From Botryosphaeria dothidea (lineage: Eukaryota > Ascomycota > Dothideomycetes > Botryosphaeriales > Botryosphaeriaceae), in contig WWBZ02000082.1 of the NCBI GenBank assembly GCA_011503125.2, positions 1,736,001 to 1,800,000 of the forward strand: a stretch of 64,000 bases of DNA, read 5' to 3'. Within the stretch, counting starts at the first letter, position 1, and every line of letters starts with the position of its first letter. The notes below the pieces were generated by a model that was not told where the DNA came from, did no database searches, and was given only the letters and a program-made list of their open reading frames with translations. Positions 1-10,780 of this stretch are shown piece after piece. Position numbers and translations under genes: made by a program.

Positions 1-761
1 CCAAATTGGCCACCTTTCAAACCGCTCATTCCCAGCGCAGACCTCTCGCTGCAAGAAATATTACCGGGTCAAATTGTGACAGTGCCCAATTTCTGGCCAT
101 CTACGCTCTGCAAAACTTATGTATCGTTTTTGTCTTCCTTGCCTCTTACAACCACTCCAGGCAAGCCGAAGAAAGGCGAAGCAGTGCGAGTGAACGATCG
201 TTTCCAAATCCAGGATCCGGCATTCGCCAAGCGGCTTTGGGAAGAGACAGCATTAAAAGATATTGTGCTTGGCAATGTCCAAGCGGAGGATGGGTTACAG
301 TTATCTCAGGAAGAAAGGAAAGAACTCTGGGGTGGAGAAGTGGTTGGGCTGAACCCCAACATCCGAATCTATCGCTACTCAAAGGGACAATTTTTCGATC
401 AGCATTGTAAGATGCCCCTGGAACTGGCCGACTGAATTGTAGCTGAATAGCCGTAGATGATGATTTCAACAACGTCCTTATTCCTGGAGAAAAGGACATC
501 CAGGCGCGGACAACTTGGACACTGCTTCTTTACCTCACTGCTCCAACCACGGGGTGCATTGGAGGTGAGACGGTCTTCTACCCAGATCCGCCCAAGAAGG
601 CATCGAAAAAGGATCCACCACCAGAGCCGATTGCTGTTGGTCTTGAGGTTGGTATGGCACTGCTTCACAAACATGGGGCAGATTGCATGCTGCATGAAGG
701 TAGAGAAGTTCTTGCAGGAGAAAAATGGGTCATTCGTAGCGATCTTTGCATCCGTAGGTAG
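1..761 (+). CDS. 2-oxoglutarate/Fe(II)-dependent oxygenase, prolyl 4-hydroxylase-like (5' end missing)
   Basis: The reading frame is already open at base 1, so the N-terminus lies outside the window. Two exons are seen, 1-406 and 457-761, with a 50-nt GT-AG intron. Splicing joins H-Q-H to Y-D-D-F and so creates the H-x-D iron-binding motif (HYD). The second exon carries a segment with G-G-E-T-V-F-Y typical of the double-stranded beta-helix core. The C-terminal A-L-L-H-K-H plus a later arginine would supply the distal His and the 2-oxoglutarate-binding residue. By family knowledge such proteins hydroxylate protein or small-molecule substrates using O2 and 2-oxoglutarate; the substrate cannot be told. 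The next gene, ARP1, starts 774 bp downstream on the same strand. Confidence 0.8.
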
Positions 762-1535
762 AACTAGCATGAAAGGCTACTGTCTGTAAATACGGTCGGT
801 CTTGGCTGGATAGCCGCTAACGTTGAGTTGTGAGGACTCTCAATCATCAACGAGCGTTGAGGCCGAGCAGCGATGCCATCTGCGACTGTGGGCGTGAAGC
901 CTAATGATAGACTTGCGCCTGCATGCCGGTTGACTTCTGCCCAGAATTATCTGTGAGCTGTTGCAAGGCGCTGCGAAGTTCAAAAAGGGCTACGCCCGCG
1001 GATAGGGCATACAACTTGCGATGACCCCGCAGCATTTGACAGGGCCCTATAAATTGAGTGAGACACGGCAAGTGGCATCTAGAACAGCTTAAGAACGTAG
1101 CACAAATGAGAAGTGCTAAATAAGCTCTGCGCGGGAGATGGATCTGGGAAACTGGCAATGACCTCTCTGAGTTCCGGATTTCGGGCGAGCAGAGTGTTTT
1201 GTTGACGCGATAGGCAGATGGACCAGACCTGTCTTGGCACTGTTTTAATCGCGGCCGAAAGTTGGCAGCACACACCGCCAAGTCACGGCTCTTACTTTTT
1301 GGCGGTGAGGCCCCAGCGCAAACAACGTGTTGGACCCTTGCAAGCGGCAGAGGCGCGTCGACCTCATCCAACGGACGCGACGACAACACCAACGAGCCTC
1401 GACGAAGCACCGTCCGCCTCCCGCTTGAAGCTCTGCGCAGAGCTACACGTCCACGGCGCGCAAGCCCTTCTCGACAACCGCCGCCCTTGCATCGATCAGC
1501 GCCATCAGTAGACAAGCTTTGACCAGCCTACCATC
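762..1535. other. Intergenic region upstream of ARP1
   Basis: No supported gene. Short open frames on both strands lack splice logic and recognisable motifs. It presumably holds the 3' UTR of the oxygenase and the promoter of ARP1. The last 200 bp before the ATG are C/A-rich, as is common in fungal leaders. Confidence 0.5.
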
Positions 1536-2887
1536 ATGGGCTCCAGACTCCTCAACGCACCCATTGTGCTCGACAATGGAAGTGGAACAATCCGAGCGGG
1601 CTTTGCAGGCCAAGATCTGCCCAAGTGCTATTTCCCGTCCTACGTCGGCCGTCCCAAGCATGTCAGAGCTCTTGCTGGAGCTCTGGAGGGTGACGTCTTC
1701 ATCGGACCGCGGGCACAAGAGCTGAGAGGGTTGCTGAAGATCAACTATCCATTGGAGCACGGCATAGTTACGGACTGGGACGACATGGAGAGGATATGGC
1801 AGTATGTCTACGCAGAGGAACTGAAGACAGTGAGCGAGGACGTGAGTTTCTCCATGGCGCCTGCGATTTGGGCTATCTGGCATTTTATTTGATGTTTTGC
1901 GGTTTTCACTATCTGAACTTTGCTGACCACGACTCCAACCTAGCATCCTGTCCTTCTCACCGAGCCACCGCTGAACCCGCGCACCAATCGTGACACTGCT
2001 GCTCAGATCCTGTTCGAGACTTTCAATGTGCCAGCGCTCTATACCTCCATCCAGGCCGTCCTCTCGCTCTACGCATCTGGTCGCACTACTGGTGTTGTGC
2101 TCGATGCTGGCGACGGCGTGTCTCACGCAGTTCCAGTTTATGGCGGTTTCCAGATAAACAATGCGGTCCAGAGAATAGATGTTGCAGGTCGCGATGTCAC
2201 GGAGCATCTCCAAATGCTACTGAGGAAAAGCGGCTACGTGTTCCACACCAGTGCAGAGAAGGAGATTGTGCGCAACATCAAAGAGTCGCACTCCTATGTT
2301 TGCCTGGACCCTGTCAAGGAGGAGAAGGAATGGTCGGGCAGCACGGCCAGAGCGAATGAAAAGAGCGTTGAGTACAAGCTGCCCGACGGTAAAAAGCTCA
2401 AGGTAAGTCTCTATCATCAAACGTGGTCTCCTTGCTCGTTAGTGACCAACGAATCTAGATCGGCGCCGAGCGCTTCCGGGCTCCTGAAATCCTCTTCAAT
2501 CCGGAGCTCATTGGGTCCGAGTACCAAGGTGTCCATCAACTCGTCGTCAACGCAATCAACCGAACAGATCTGGACCTCCGCAAGGACTTGTTCGGCAGCA
2601 TTGTTCTCTCGGGCGGCTCCACTCTAACGAAGGGCTTCGGTGACCGATTGCTGCACGAGGTCCAGCGCCTTGCCGTTAAGGACATGAGGATCAAAATATA
2701 CGCGCCTCCTGAGCGCAAGTACACCACGTGGACCGGCGGTAGTATTCTGGCTGGCCTGAGCACGTTCAAGAAGGTCAGTAGCGCTAGCGCCCCCTTGAGC
2801 TAATTTCGAGCTAACGATCAGCAGATGTGGGTGGAGAAGGACGAGTGGCAGGAAAATCCGGACATCATTCACCAGAAGTTCGCATGA
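1536..2887 (+). CDS. ARP1: Actin-related protein 1 (centractin), dynactin filament subunit
   Basis: Four exons (1536-1841, 1944-2402, 2459-2773, 2825-2887) give 380 residues, the normal length for ARP1. The N-terminus has the actin-fold phosphate loop (D-N-G-S-G-T) and [14 protein letters not shown] followed by [14 protein letters not shown] is diagnostic of ARP1 rather than actin. The second ATP loop [10 protein letters not shown] and the late G-G-S-T-L-T-K-G-F motif are present. The last exon begins M-W-V. In the family, ARP1 polymerises into the short filament of dynactin, which links dynein to cargo and supports nuclear distribution in hyphae (ro-4 in Neurospora). The final 21-codon exon is easy for gene finders to miss. 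Confidence 0.95.
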
Positions 2888-4248
2888 GACCTTGCGCGAG
2901 CCCCCGTCGGAGATTCGTCATTTCGCGCTGCATCAGCTTAGGGGCAGCAGCAGCACCATCACGTGAGGTGCTCACGAACAACCTTCCCCTTGCCCCTTCG
3001 GCGGAACTCCGAGCGTGTGGTCTCTCCGAACGCTGGCGCAGGCGATCTACGTGTCATGTCGGCTGCGACCCTCTGGCTCCGGATGGAGCCAGCCATTAGC
3101 CTCCCAGGGCTGGCCTTCCCCGCATTTTCGCTTACCGCCGCATTCCTGCTGTTTCTGTTACCAAATCCCGAGCTTCCCTCTCCGCACCTCTTCCTGCATG
3201 AGTGCGGCGTTTTGTCTGGACTGCAACACAATACCCCGGCGTTTGGCATTTTCACGATGGTTGAGGGATTTCATGGACTACTCTTACGCAATGACTTCGG
3301 GCCTGGCTCGAATTCCTGGTCCCCGCGAGGTGCGACCCCTCTCTGACCGGCATGGGCGGGGCCTGCAAGAAGCAACTTGCGGTCGGCTCTGGGAGGCCTT
3401 AGCCGTTTGCGGCGGGCTGGGGTAATCGACTAGGGGCGGGAAGCAAAAGTCTGGGGATGGCGCTAGGATATCATCGACCCAGGAACGCAATGCCTGCTCG
3501 TGCGTTGCCGCAGTAGGGACGCTGTAGGACTACGTAGGTAGCGTATTGCCGAACCATTGGCAGAGGATTCTCTTTCAGCCGCTCCCGCGCCCCCGTGACT
3601 GCACAGTTTGTTGAGGACGAGGCCACGATGGTATCTGCTAGAAGGCACAGGCCGTGACTGTGATGCGTGTCCATGTCGCGCCTCCGCCTCCACCTCCGGA
3701 TCGTCGCGGACCCTCAGTGGATGCGTGGGCGTGCAGGGCGGCGCGCGGTGTGCCCAGCAACGGCGGCGTCATGGGCGGGCGTGCCCTCAGCATCCAGCGC
3801 AGCGCTGACGCCGTGATGCATGTTGCCATCTTGCGCGAGGCACACGCAAGGAGGCCTCAGCGCAGCAGTCTGGGCCAGGCCTTGCGAGATTGAGCGGGCG
3901 GGATGCGATCTCGCGATTCACGGGATGATTTCTGTTACGGCGCCATTACCCCATACTTACTGTTAGCACGGGCAACGCACCGCTGTCAGGCGGTCGCATC
4001 ATCGCGTTGGCATCCAGTCAGCGCTGCGGCTCTGGCACACGCGCCACAAGGCGGCTTGGTGGTTACATAACGAAAATTCTAGCAGCCAGATTTTCAGGCA
4101 CGGGACCGGGCTCCGAAGCGCAGCCGCGACGATGCGAGGCCTGCAAAAATTGCTCCAGGCGCCCATGCCGCTAACTGGAAAGCGCGTGCTATTTTGACGC
4201 CCGCCAAGGGTGCCCGTGACCAGCGTGACCCATCCACGTTTTGTGCGC

Positions 4249-4287
4249 TTCCCCAAGCTGCAAAGCTCGTTCCCCAAGCTGCAAAGC
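4249..4287 (+). repeat. Tandem 18-bp promoter repeat
   Basis: Two perfect copies of TTCCCCAAGCTGCAAAGC at 4249-4266 and 4270-4287, separated by 3 bp, with a partial third copy (GCAAAGCT) just after. They lie about 85 bp upstream of a TATA element and about 290 bp upstream of the DUF3602 start codon. They are likely operator sites, but the binding factor is unknown. Confidence 0.6.
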
Positions 4288-4369
4288 GTTGCAAAGCTGT
4301 GACGCATGGCATCGTGACCTGATTTTTCGCAATTCTTGCAAACTTTTCGGGGGTTAAGGGGCCGTCGCA

Positions 4370-4377
4370 GTATAAGA
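4370..4377 (+). promoter_or_regulatory. TATA element of the DUF3602 gene
   Basis: GTATAAGA lies about 200 bp upstream of the ATG at 4574 and is followed by a C/A-rich leader. A tandem repeat lies just upstream, which supports a regulated TATA-type promoter. Confidence 0.5.
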
Positions 4378-4573
4378 CGCCCCAGCCGGCCACCAGCCCA
4401 ATGTCTTGCCTCCATCATCCAGCGCTACCATCCCCCGCCTGCACCCTTCTGAGCGTTCCTGAACCAGTCTTCGGATCTACGCTTCCCTGTGTTCTCTGAA
4501 ATTTCCTCTTTCGGACACCAGCGCCCACATCACCTCACCAACACCCAACACCACCAACCACCAACTACCAACC

Positions 4574-5068
4574 ATGACCACCAGCCGCAATTTCAGCATC
4601 ACCGAGCCGCACCCGTCGGTACCCTCGCACCAGTCCACCGCCTTCCACTGGGGACGCGGCGGTGCTGGCAACGTCACCCGTGTCACTGCGAAGGATGTGA
4701 CTTCCGGACCCAACGCCACCGGCCCCGCCTCGCGCATCAAGCTCCCCTCGCCTCCCTCCAACGGCCAGTTCCTCACCGGACGTGGTGGTGCCGGCAATGT
4801 TCACCGCGAGCGCGCCATCTTTAGCTTCGATGAGGAGCTCCGCCAACAGCAGCGCCTGCAGGAGGCTGCTTCACCCATCTATCACGTCGGCCGTGGCGGC
4901 TCTGGCAACTTCATCGACGAGACCAAGCCCCAGTCCGACCGCAAGGGCTCGGCCAGCTCCACCTTCTCCAACGACAGCGTCGACAGCGTCAAGTCGGCAC
5001 CCCACAAGGCTCGCCGTTCGTACGAAGGCGCCAGGAACTGGTTGAACCGCACCCTCTCGGCTCGGTAG
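4574..5068 (+). CDS. DUF3602 / Par32-like protein with three G-R-G-G-x-G-N repeats
   Basis: A single-exon gene of 164 residues. It carries three copies of the G-R-G-G-[AS]-G-N motif: at about residue 29 (W-G-R-G-G-A-G-N), residue 69 (T-G-R-G-G-A-G-N) and residue 105 (V-G-R-G-G-S-G-N). This is the signature of the DUF3602 family. The rest is polar and rich in Ser, Pro and Thr, so probably disordered, with a basic tail (R-N-W-L-N-R-T-L-S-A-R). The best-known member, yeast Par32, is phosphorylated downstream of TORC1 and restrains ammonium permeases through such repeats. A link to nitrogen signalling is therefore inferred by family only. The start ATG lies in a good context (ACCATGACC) after a C/A-rich leader. 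Confidence 0.85.
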   Translation: MTTSRNFSITEPHPSVPSHQSTAFHWGRGGAGNVTRVTAKDVTSGPNATGPASRIKLPSPPSNGQFLTGRGGAGNVHRERAIFSFDEELRQQQRLQEAASPIYHVGRGGSGNFIDETKPQSDRKGSASSTFSNDSVDSVKSAPHKARRSYEGARNWLNRTLSAR

Positions 5069-7251
5069 ACTCCCTCTCCGGCCATGCTCGTTGCGAGCTT
5101 CGACCCTTTCCTTTCTTTCAGTACTTCATTCGACCTGTCCCTTTCTTCATTCAACAGCGATTCACCGTCACGGGCACCAGCGGGCTGGTCCTGATTCCCG
5201 CGTCTTAAGAAGCATCGACGGCGCCTTCGGTTCTTTCAACGGCATCTTTCAACAACATTACTTGCATCCTCCGTCCAAGCAGCGGATCGAGGCAACCCAT
5301 TTCCAGGAATCTGTTTTAGTAGCATCTTAGGGGGACTTAGTTGCGTGGGCGTAACACAAAAAAAGTTATTTGAGCGGATTTTACTGGGTGGGATTCGGTT
5401 ACCATCACCATATACCCGGCGAGGAGTTAAAGGGAATTCCTCGTGGAGAGGGCTACGACTTTTTCTTTTTCTGCATTTATCTGATTAAACACAACCAGCG
5501 GCGGATATACCCAAACCCCGGTGAGGGCGCTAGTGAACTCTAGCACTTACAAGTAGCATAGGTACAACTGTCAAGCCAACCTCTCGGTGGCTAATATGAG
5601 TGGTTGGCACGAAACTTTGATGCTTCTAGTACTGTTGCACGTGAACATCCGTCGTCTTCTGATTGATTGGCTGCATCAACAACGCCATGAGGGTGGATGT
5701 CCGCTCTGAGCTGCAGACTCAATGACCTGGAGAGTCCCATCTAAGTCTTGGGCTGCTCTTGTACTCGTGGCCGGCTCTGCGGCATTAATGCTAGCGCCAG
5801 ACCCGCTCACGATGTGCAGTCGCAGTGTCCCGGTAACTCCTCTGGGATGTCTCCACGTCGTTTGAGATCTGAGGAGGATCAGCCCTCAGCAGTGTTCACG
5901 CGTCTTGAGAAGACGGTCAGCAGGGGCCTGCCTCGGCAAAGTAGACTGGTGAGACTCAAAGGGCGCAGGCTGTGTCCATCAATTTACCGGGAACCGAGCT
6001 GACAGAGCATGCCGCATGGTTAGGTGGGCATCGTTGTGGTCCTTGCCGGGCGCGGCTGGAGATCGGCCGGGAGAGACGAGGCTCGGATGGCGCCGAGCCG
6101 TGCAGAAGAAAATTTTAGACACACTGACGTCGATCTAGAGAGGTCCGGCCAAACAACAGCCACAAGGCGTGCAGATTTTTCACCACTTTCAGCGCAGGCA
6201 AAGCCGCAGTCTGATGTCACCGCTGTCCGGGGAAGGGCTCTGCAGCGCGCGCCCATAAGTGTGGCGGGCGCTGACGCGACAGGGCGCTGCAATCTCCGTC
6301 TCCTCTCGACGTCGAGATTATTAGTGAACAGACGGTTTGTCGTGGCTTTGCCGAGGGGGGCCTCGGGCTGCCGTCAGCAAGATGCAGCAGCGGCATTCTG
6401 GAAGCCGCCGACTGGAGCCACGGAGTTCCCCCCTTTCGCCTCCCGCAACGGCAGCCCACAGCACCCGCATCCAGCTCGTCTTCAATTGCGACAGCAGCAC
6501 CTAGGAATCTCCGAGGCCGAGATCGCGCCAAACTTCTTCCAAGCACACCCACTTGCCGAAGAATCGGCAGTCTCAAGCTCTGCATCCGACGAAAAAGGGC
6601 CCCCTTATCGCTCGGCATCTTCGTCTTCGTGTCGCAGAAATGGTCCACTCTGCCCCAAGGCTCTGGCTGCTTGCGAAAAAAAGAGCGCGCAGGTTCCAGC
6701 GTCTGGAGCACCGCGCTCGCTGCGCTTCTGCCACCTTTAGCCCTTTATCGGCCCATATCCGACGAGCAGGCCCGATAGCTCATTTGTCATTGTGCTCGCA
6801 ATCCGAGCATCTTTCCCTCCGCGGCTGCTGCTCCGGCGGTAAAGAGCTGGAAGCAAGCTCGTTGGCTGCCGGATGTGGTTGCCACGAGCCTCTATCACCG
6901 TCCAATCCAACGACGCGGCCCCCTGGTTGGCCCAAGATGCACCAAGCTTTTACCAGACCCGTCGGCGATACTTCTTTCATCCGCCCGGATCTAGGATCTT
7001 GGGGCATCTAGGGTCCTGGCCAAACGTCATTGCGTTGACAAGTAAACATTTTTGTCGGGTTTGTCATAGCTCTCGAGCTCCACGATAATAATCTTTTATC
7101 TTCCATCTTTTCCGTCCTTGCCAGGTTGCTTCAGCTACTTAACACGCCAGTCCCCCCTCTGTCAACGTCCAATTGCTCCGTCTGCTCCAGATATCTTCAA
7201 GTTTTCGGTTCATTGCATATTTTTTTGATACCCCGACCTCAACCTTTCACA
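5069..7251. other. Intergenic region, 2.2 kb
   Basis: No supported gene. The first 300 bp are probably the 3' UTR of the DUF3602 gene. The last 150 bp, pyrimidine-rich and ending TTTCACAATG, are the leader of the alcohol dehydrogenase. The overlapping open frames at 6.0-6.9 kb on both strands show no family features. Confidence 0.5.
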
Positions 7252-8313
7252 ATGCCTCACACTTTCACCGTCTACAAGGGCTCTTCCTCCGGCGCCATCG
7301 TCGAGGCCCAGACTACTCGCCCTGACCTCGAGGATGATCAGGTCCTCGTCAAGATCACCGCTTCCGGCCTTTGCGGCACTGACCTCCACTACCGCAGCGC
7401 CGACATGGCTCTTGGCCACGAGGGTGTCGGTGTCGTTGAGAAGCTTGGCCCCAAGGTCAAGACCCTGAAGGTTGGCGACCGCGTCGGCTGGGGCTACCAG
7501 CACGACGAGTGCGGCCACTGCAAGCAGTGCCTGACCGGCCAAGATGTTTACTGCCCGGGCCGCGCCATGTACGGCTACGCCGACCTCGACCAGGGTTCTT
7601 TCGCCAGCGCCGCCGTCTGGAAGGAGGCCTTCCTCTTCAAGATCCCCGACGGTCTCGCCGACGAGGACGCCGCTCCCCTCCAGTGTGGCGGTGCTACGGT
7701 CTACACCTGCTTTGATGACTACAACATCGCCCCTACCGCTCGCGTCGGTATCCTGGGCATTGGCGGTCTTGGTCACCTTGCCATCCAGTTTTCTGCCAAG
7801 CGCGGTTGCGATACCGTCGTCTTCTCTGGCACTGACTCCAAGAAGGAGGAGGCCATGAAGCTTGGCGCTCACGAGTTCTATGCCACCAAGGACCAGAAGG
7901 ACCTGAACATTGGTGCTCCTCTCGACGCTCTGCTCGTCTGCACCAGCGCTCACATCGGTAAGAAAAATCAACGGTGCCATTGAAAAATGCCAATTGCTAA
8001 CAAATTCCCAGACTGGTCTCTTTACATGTCCATCCTCGCTCCTGGTGCCATCATCTTCCCTCTCTCCGTCGAGTCCGGCGACCTTGTCGTTCCCTACATG
8101 CCTCTCCTCCTCTCCGGCCTCCGCATTCAGGGCTCCATCGTGGCCAACCGCGCCACCCACAACCGCATGCTGGAGTTCGCCGCCCGCCACCAGATCAAGC
8201 CCCTCGTCAACAAGTACCCCATGAGCGTTCGGGGTCTTGAGGATGCCATGAAGGCTCTCAACGAGGGTAAGATGAGGTATCGTGGTGTCCTCGTCCCCGC
8301 CGAGAAGTTGTAA
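7252..8313 (+). CDS. Zinc-containing alcohol dehydrogenase, NADP-type (CAD/Adh6-like group)
   Basis: Two exons (7252-7957 and 8012-8313; 54-nt intron with a phase-1 junction) give 335 residues, standard for medium-chain dehydrogenases. The GroES-like half has the catalytic zinc pattern: C in S-G-L-C-G-T-D, then G-H-E-G-V-G. The structural zinc cluster is D-E-C-G-H-C-K-Q-C with a later Y-C. The Rossmann half has G-I-G-G-L-G-H-L-A, and a downstream F-S-G-T-D would fit NADPH choice. Family members reduce aldehydes to alcohols with NADPH. The start was placed at 7252 because it begins the conserved M-P-H-T-F-T-V-Y-K and has a strong CACAATGCC context; an upstream in-frame start exists but lies in the leader. 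Codon use is strongly biased, which suggests high expression. Confidence 0.92.
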
Positions 8314-9078
8314 ATATCTACTTAATATTCGGGTGTTTGTAACAACTTGATTTCTCTCGCATGGCATAGCGTTGGGTTTGTAGTTGTTGATATTGGTACA
8401 TACTATAGACGGGATTTTCTTGGGTAGAGGGGACTATGTCTCAGCCGATAGACAAAATTTCACGATTCATGATTGACACTTCGGTCTCTACTTTTCTGTT
8501 ATCAATGTGGTCTGATTGTAGATCATAGCAGAGCACTGACAAGCAAGCTCTAAAAGGTCGCGGCCCGTACCTTGGCTCCGCTTTCACTAAGCGCTTGGGC
8601 TTGCGCGTGCTTGCCTATCACCTTGGTCCCACTTTTTGCTTTTTTGCTATCCGAACTCTACCGGTATTCGGACCAGAGACGAAATGGAATGTTTGGATTG
8701 GAATGATCTTTTCTTTCTGGATGAACTTCCAGTCCGATCCATTGAATTGTAGAGCATAATAAAAATCCTTGTTTATATCAAATGCTCCTATCCTGCTGCG
8801 CCATCCATGTATTGCTACATACAAGCACGTAATAATGACAAGGAACGACTCCTGCTGAAATATATCGCACGTCTGACAGAAGGCGAAGTATGTGCGAGAT
8901 ATTTGTGATGATTGTTCTGACGACAGTATGCCTGTTGGCAAGTGATCAATAATGCAACCGCGGGTTCGCGACTTTGCTCCGAGTTTCAATATGCACCTAC
9001 CCAATTTGCATGCAATACCTTGCAGATAATGCGTTCTTTCCTACGCTAAACTACAAATCACCCACACCTCACCTCATA
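8314..9078. other. Convergent intergenic region
   Basis: It lies between the 3' ends of the dehydrogenase (plus) and the ADC-lyase-like gene (minus). No supported gene; it should contain two 3' UTRs and termination signals. Confidence 0.5.
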
Positions 9079-10212
9079 TCACTCAACTTTCTTCGCCTCC
9101 ACAACCCTTCCCAACCCGAACCCCCTCACCCCGTTACTTACCCACACCTCCTCCCCGATCTTCACCGTCTCCCTGCTCACCGGCTCCTCCATACACAAAC
9201 CTTTCTTCAACGCCCACCTCCTCGTCGTCCCTCTTTGGCCACCGCTCACCGCCGTCGCCTTCACGCTCCTGATGCTATGGCCCCACCGACCTGCAAACGG
9301 TTCCCTTAGCTCCCCCTCATCGGCAACGGACCGGGGCACCTGCTCAAGCGTACCTGCGCCGTCTTCCTCTTCCTTCCCTTTCTCAACCGCCGCTTCTCCA
9401 TCATCATCAGAGACGTTGTTGGGCACGCCCACCGGCGGCGTCACCCAGCGGCCCCCGCGGAAGAAGTACGCGCTCGTGAAGCTACCCTCGGTCATCTCGC
9501 CCACCGAGTTCCACAGCAGGACCTCGTGCAGCTGGCCGCCGGCGGGGACCGCCGCTTCGTCCGGCACGGAGCGCTGCTTGGCGGCGTCGTAGTGGGCGCG
9601 GTTGGTGGTCTTGAGGAGGGTGTGCGGGGACGTCGGGGTCGGGGCGGTGTCGACGGTGAGGATCCAGGATGTCTTGGGGGAGGCGGCGGGCTTCAGGGCG
9701 TCGTCCGCGCCGAGGGCGAGGGCGCCGCCAGTTTTGGAGGAGGGGGCGAAGGCGGGCGGTGGTGGTTGCGGGGAGGGAGGGGTGAAGGTGGTTGGGTAGA
9801 GGGAGGAGAGTTGGAGCGGGGGTGTGGTGTTGATGTCTGTTTGCATGGCGCCGCCGCGGTTGAAGAGCACGCGGACCTGGGGTTGATAGAGTAAGTTTAC
9901 TGGCGTGAGTCTCGGGGTGGGGGTGCATACCTTCAAGGGAGATTTTGGGTCGTTGTTCTTGCTCCGCCATGTTTCTATTTCGTGGTTCAATACTATTTCC
10001 AGGGCTTTGCCGTCGGCAAGCTTCTTTGCAACTTCAGTCCATTCGAAATGCTGAGCGGCTTCGAGCATGCGGTCTCGGTGGTAGCGGAGCATGTAGAATG
10101 GACTGGAGGGACAGAAGCTCACGATCTTGGAGCTGTTCTCCTCACTTGAGCGAAGAGCCGGATCATGACGGATCGAGGTAAATAGAGAGAACGAAGCGGG
10201 TGGAGTAGACAT
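9079..10212 (-). CDS. ABZ2: Class IV aminotransferase, aminodeoxychorismate lyase-like (PABA branch of folate synthesis)
   Basis: The protein opens with F-S-L-F-T-S-I-R-H-D-P, the usual start of fungal ADC lyase-like proteins. It ends with the class IV fold segments (L-H-E-V-L-L-W-N-S-V-G-E-M-T-E-G-S-F-T-S, then a basic stretch and S-N-G-V-R-G-F-G). These PLP enzymes split aminodeoxychorismate to p-aminobenzoate and pyruvate. A likely 54-nt intron (9877-9930 on the plus strand; GTATGC...CCCCAG) removes 18 codons and joins S-P-L-K to V-R-V-L-F-N-R-G-G. It has no stop and keeps the frame, so an unspliced form would also be open. The start at 10212 is preferred over one 17 codons upstream because it precedes the conserved opening. 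With the intron removed the product is 359 residues. TOM70 is divergent, 568 bp away. Confidence 0.75.
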   Translation of the reverse strand: MSTPPASFSLFTSIRHDPALRSSEENSSKIVSFCPSSPFYMLRYHRDRMLEAAQHFEWTEVAKKLADGKALEIVLNHEIETWRSKNNDPKSPLKVCTPTPRLTPVNLLYQPQVRVLFNRGGAMQTDINTTPPLQLSSLYPTTFTPPSPQPPPPAFAPSSKTGGALALGADDALKPAASPKTSWILTVDTAPTPTSPHTLLKTTNRAHYDAAKQRSVPDEAAVPAGGQLHEVLLWNSVGEMTEGSFTSAYFFRGGRWVTPPVGVPNNVSDDDGEAAVEKGKEEEDGAGTLEQVPRSVADEGELREPFAGRWGHSIRSVKATAVSGGQRGTTRRWALKKGLCMEEPVSRETVKIGEEVWVSNGVRGFGLGRVVEAKKVE

Positions 10213-10780
10213 TGTGGTGTCCTTGTTCGAGATGCGGTTCTCGGATGAGTGGATAGCGAGCAATGCGAGGATCCAGAAAAGACAGTACGGACGCTAGGCG
10301 CTCACAAGAAGACGCCGTTGGTTTGGTATCACATATAGAGCAAAGGCAATGAAGACGCCGAAATGAGATATAGCACGGAGAGGAGTAAGACTCTTTGCAG
10401 TAATGGACGACGCCAGTCACGTGCAAAATGCTAAGAGGGGAAAGTCGAGGTCGGAGGAGGGCCGGCAACGGCTAATGGCTGCAGAAACGGGGGCGGGAAG
10501 GGGAAAGCCGGCCGATGCAGGCTGGGTCGTGTAGTGCTTGGCTGGGTGTTTCGGCGTTAATGGGTGTGCGGTGGTTCGACGGAGGCGGCACGATGACGGG
10601 CTTGAGCGAAGATCCGGCTGGTTCAAGCTCCAAGGAAAAGTGCTCCAATCTCAACTTCGGTCGCGTCACCGTCCACAACACGAATCCTCTCCATCCATCC
10701 GCAGCACCGCCGCCCCGCCGTGAACTGCGAGCTGCTCCCTCCGCTGCGACAATCCCTCCGCTGCGCCGCCACAGTTCGCC
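10213..10780. promoter_or_regulatory. Divergent promoter region of the ADC-lyase-like gene and TOM70
   Basis: A 568-bp gap between two start codons facing away from each other, with no supported gene inside. It must contain both promoters. No clear TATA element was seen on either side. Confidence 0.6.

Larger units (their letters stand above)
2888..4573. other. Intergenic region between ARP1 and the DUF3602 gene
   Basis: About 1.7 kb without a supported gene. Open frames here are short, overlap on both strands and show no domain. The last 400 bp form a recognisable promoter with a tandem repeat and a TATA element, listed separately. Confidence 0.5.

Noticed and set aside
1443..2213. A 256-codon minus-strand frame across ARP1
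   Set aside because: It overlaps the well-supported ARP1 exons and an intron, and its product shows no motif.
7210..8367. A 385-codon open frame antisense to the alcohol dehydrogenase
   Set aside because: It mirrors a gene with strongly biased third positions (C/G), which removes stops on the opposite strand. It also runs across the intron and has no family features.
9482..9970. Open frames on both strands over the ADC-lyase-like gene
   Set aside because: They are shadows of GC-rich coding sequence; their products are Arg/Pro or Gly repeats without domains.
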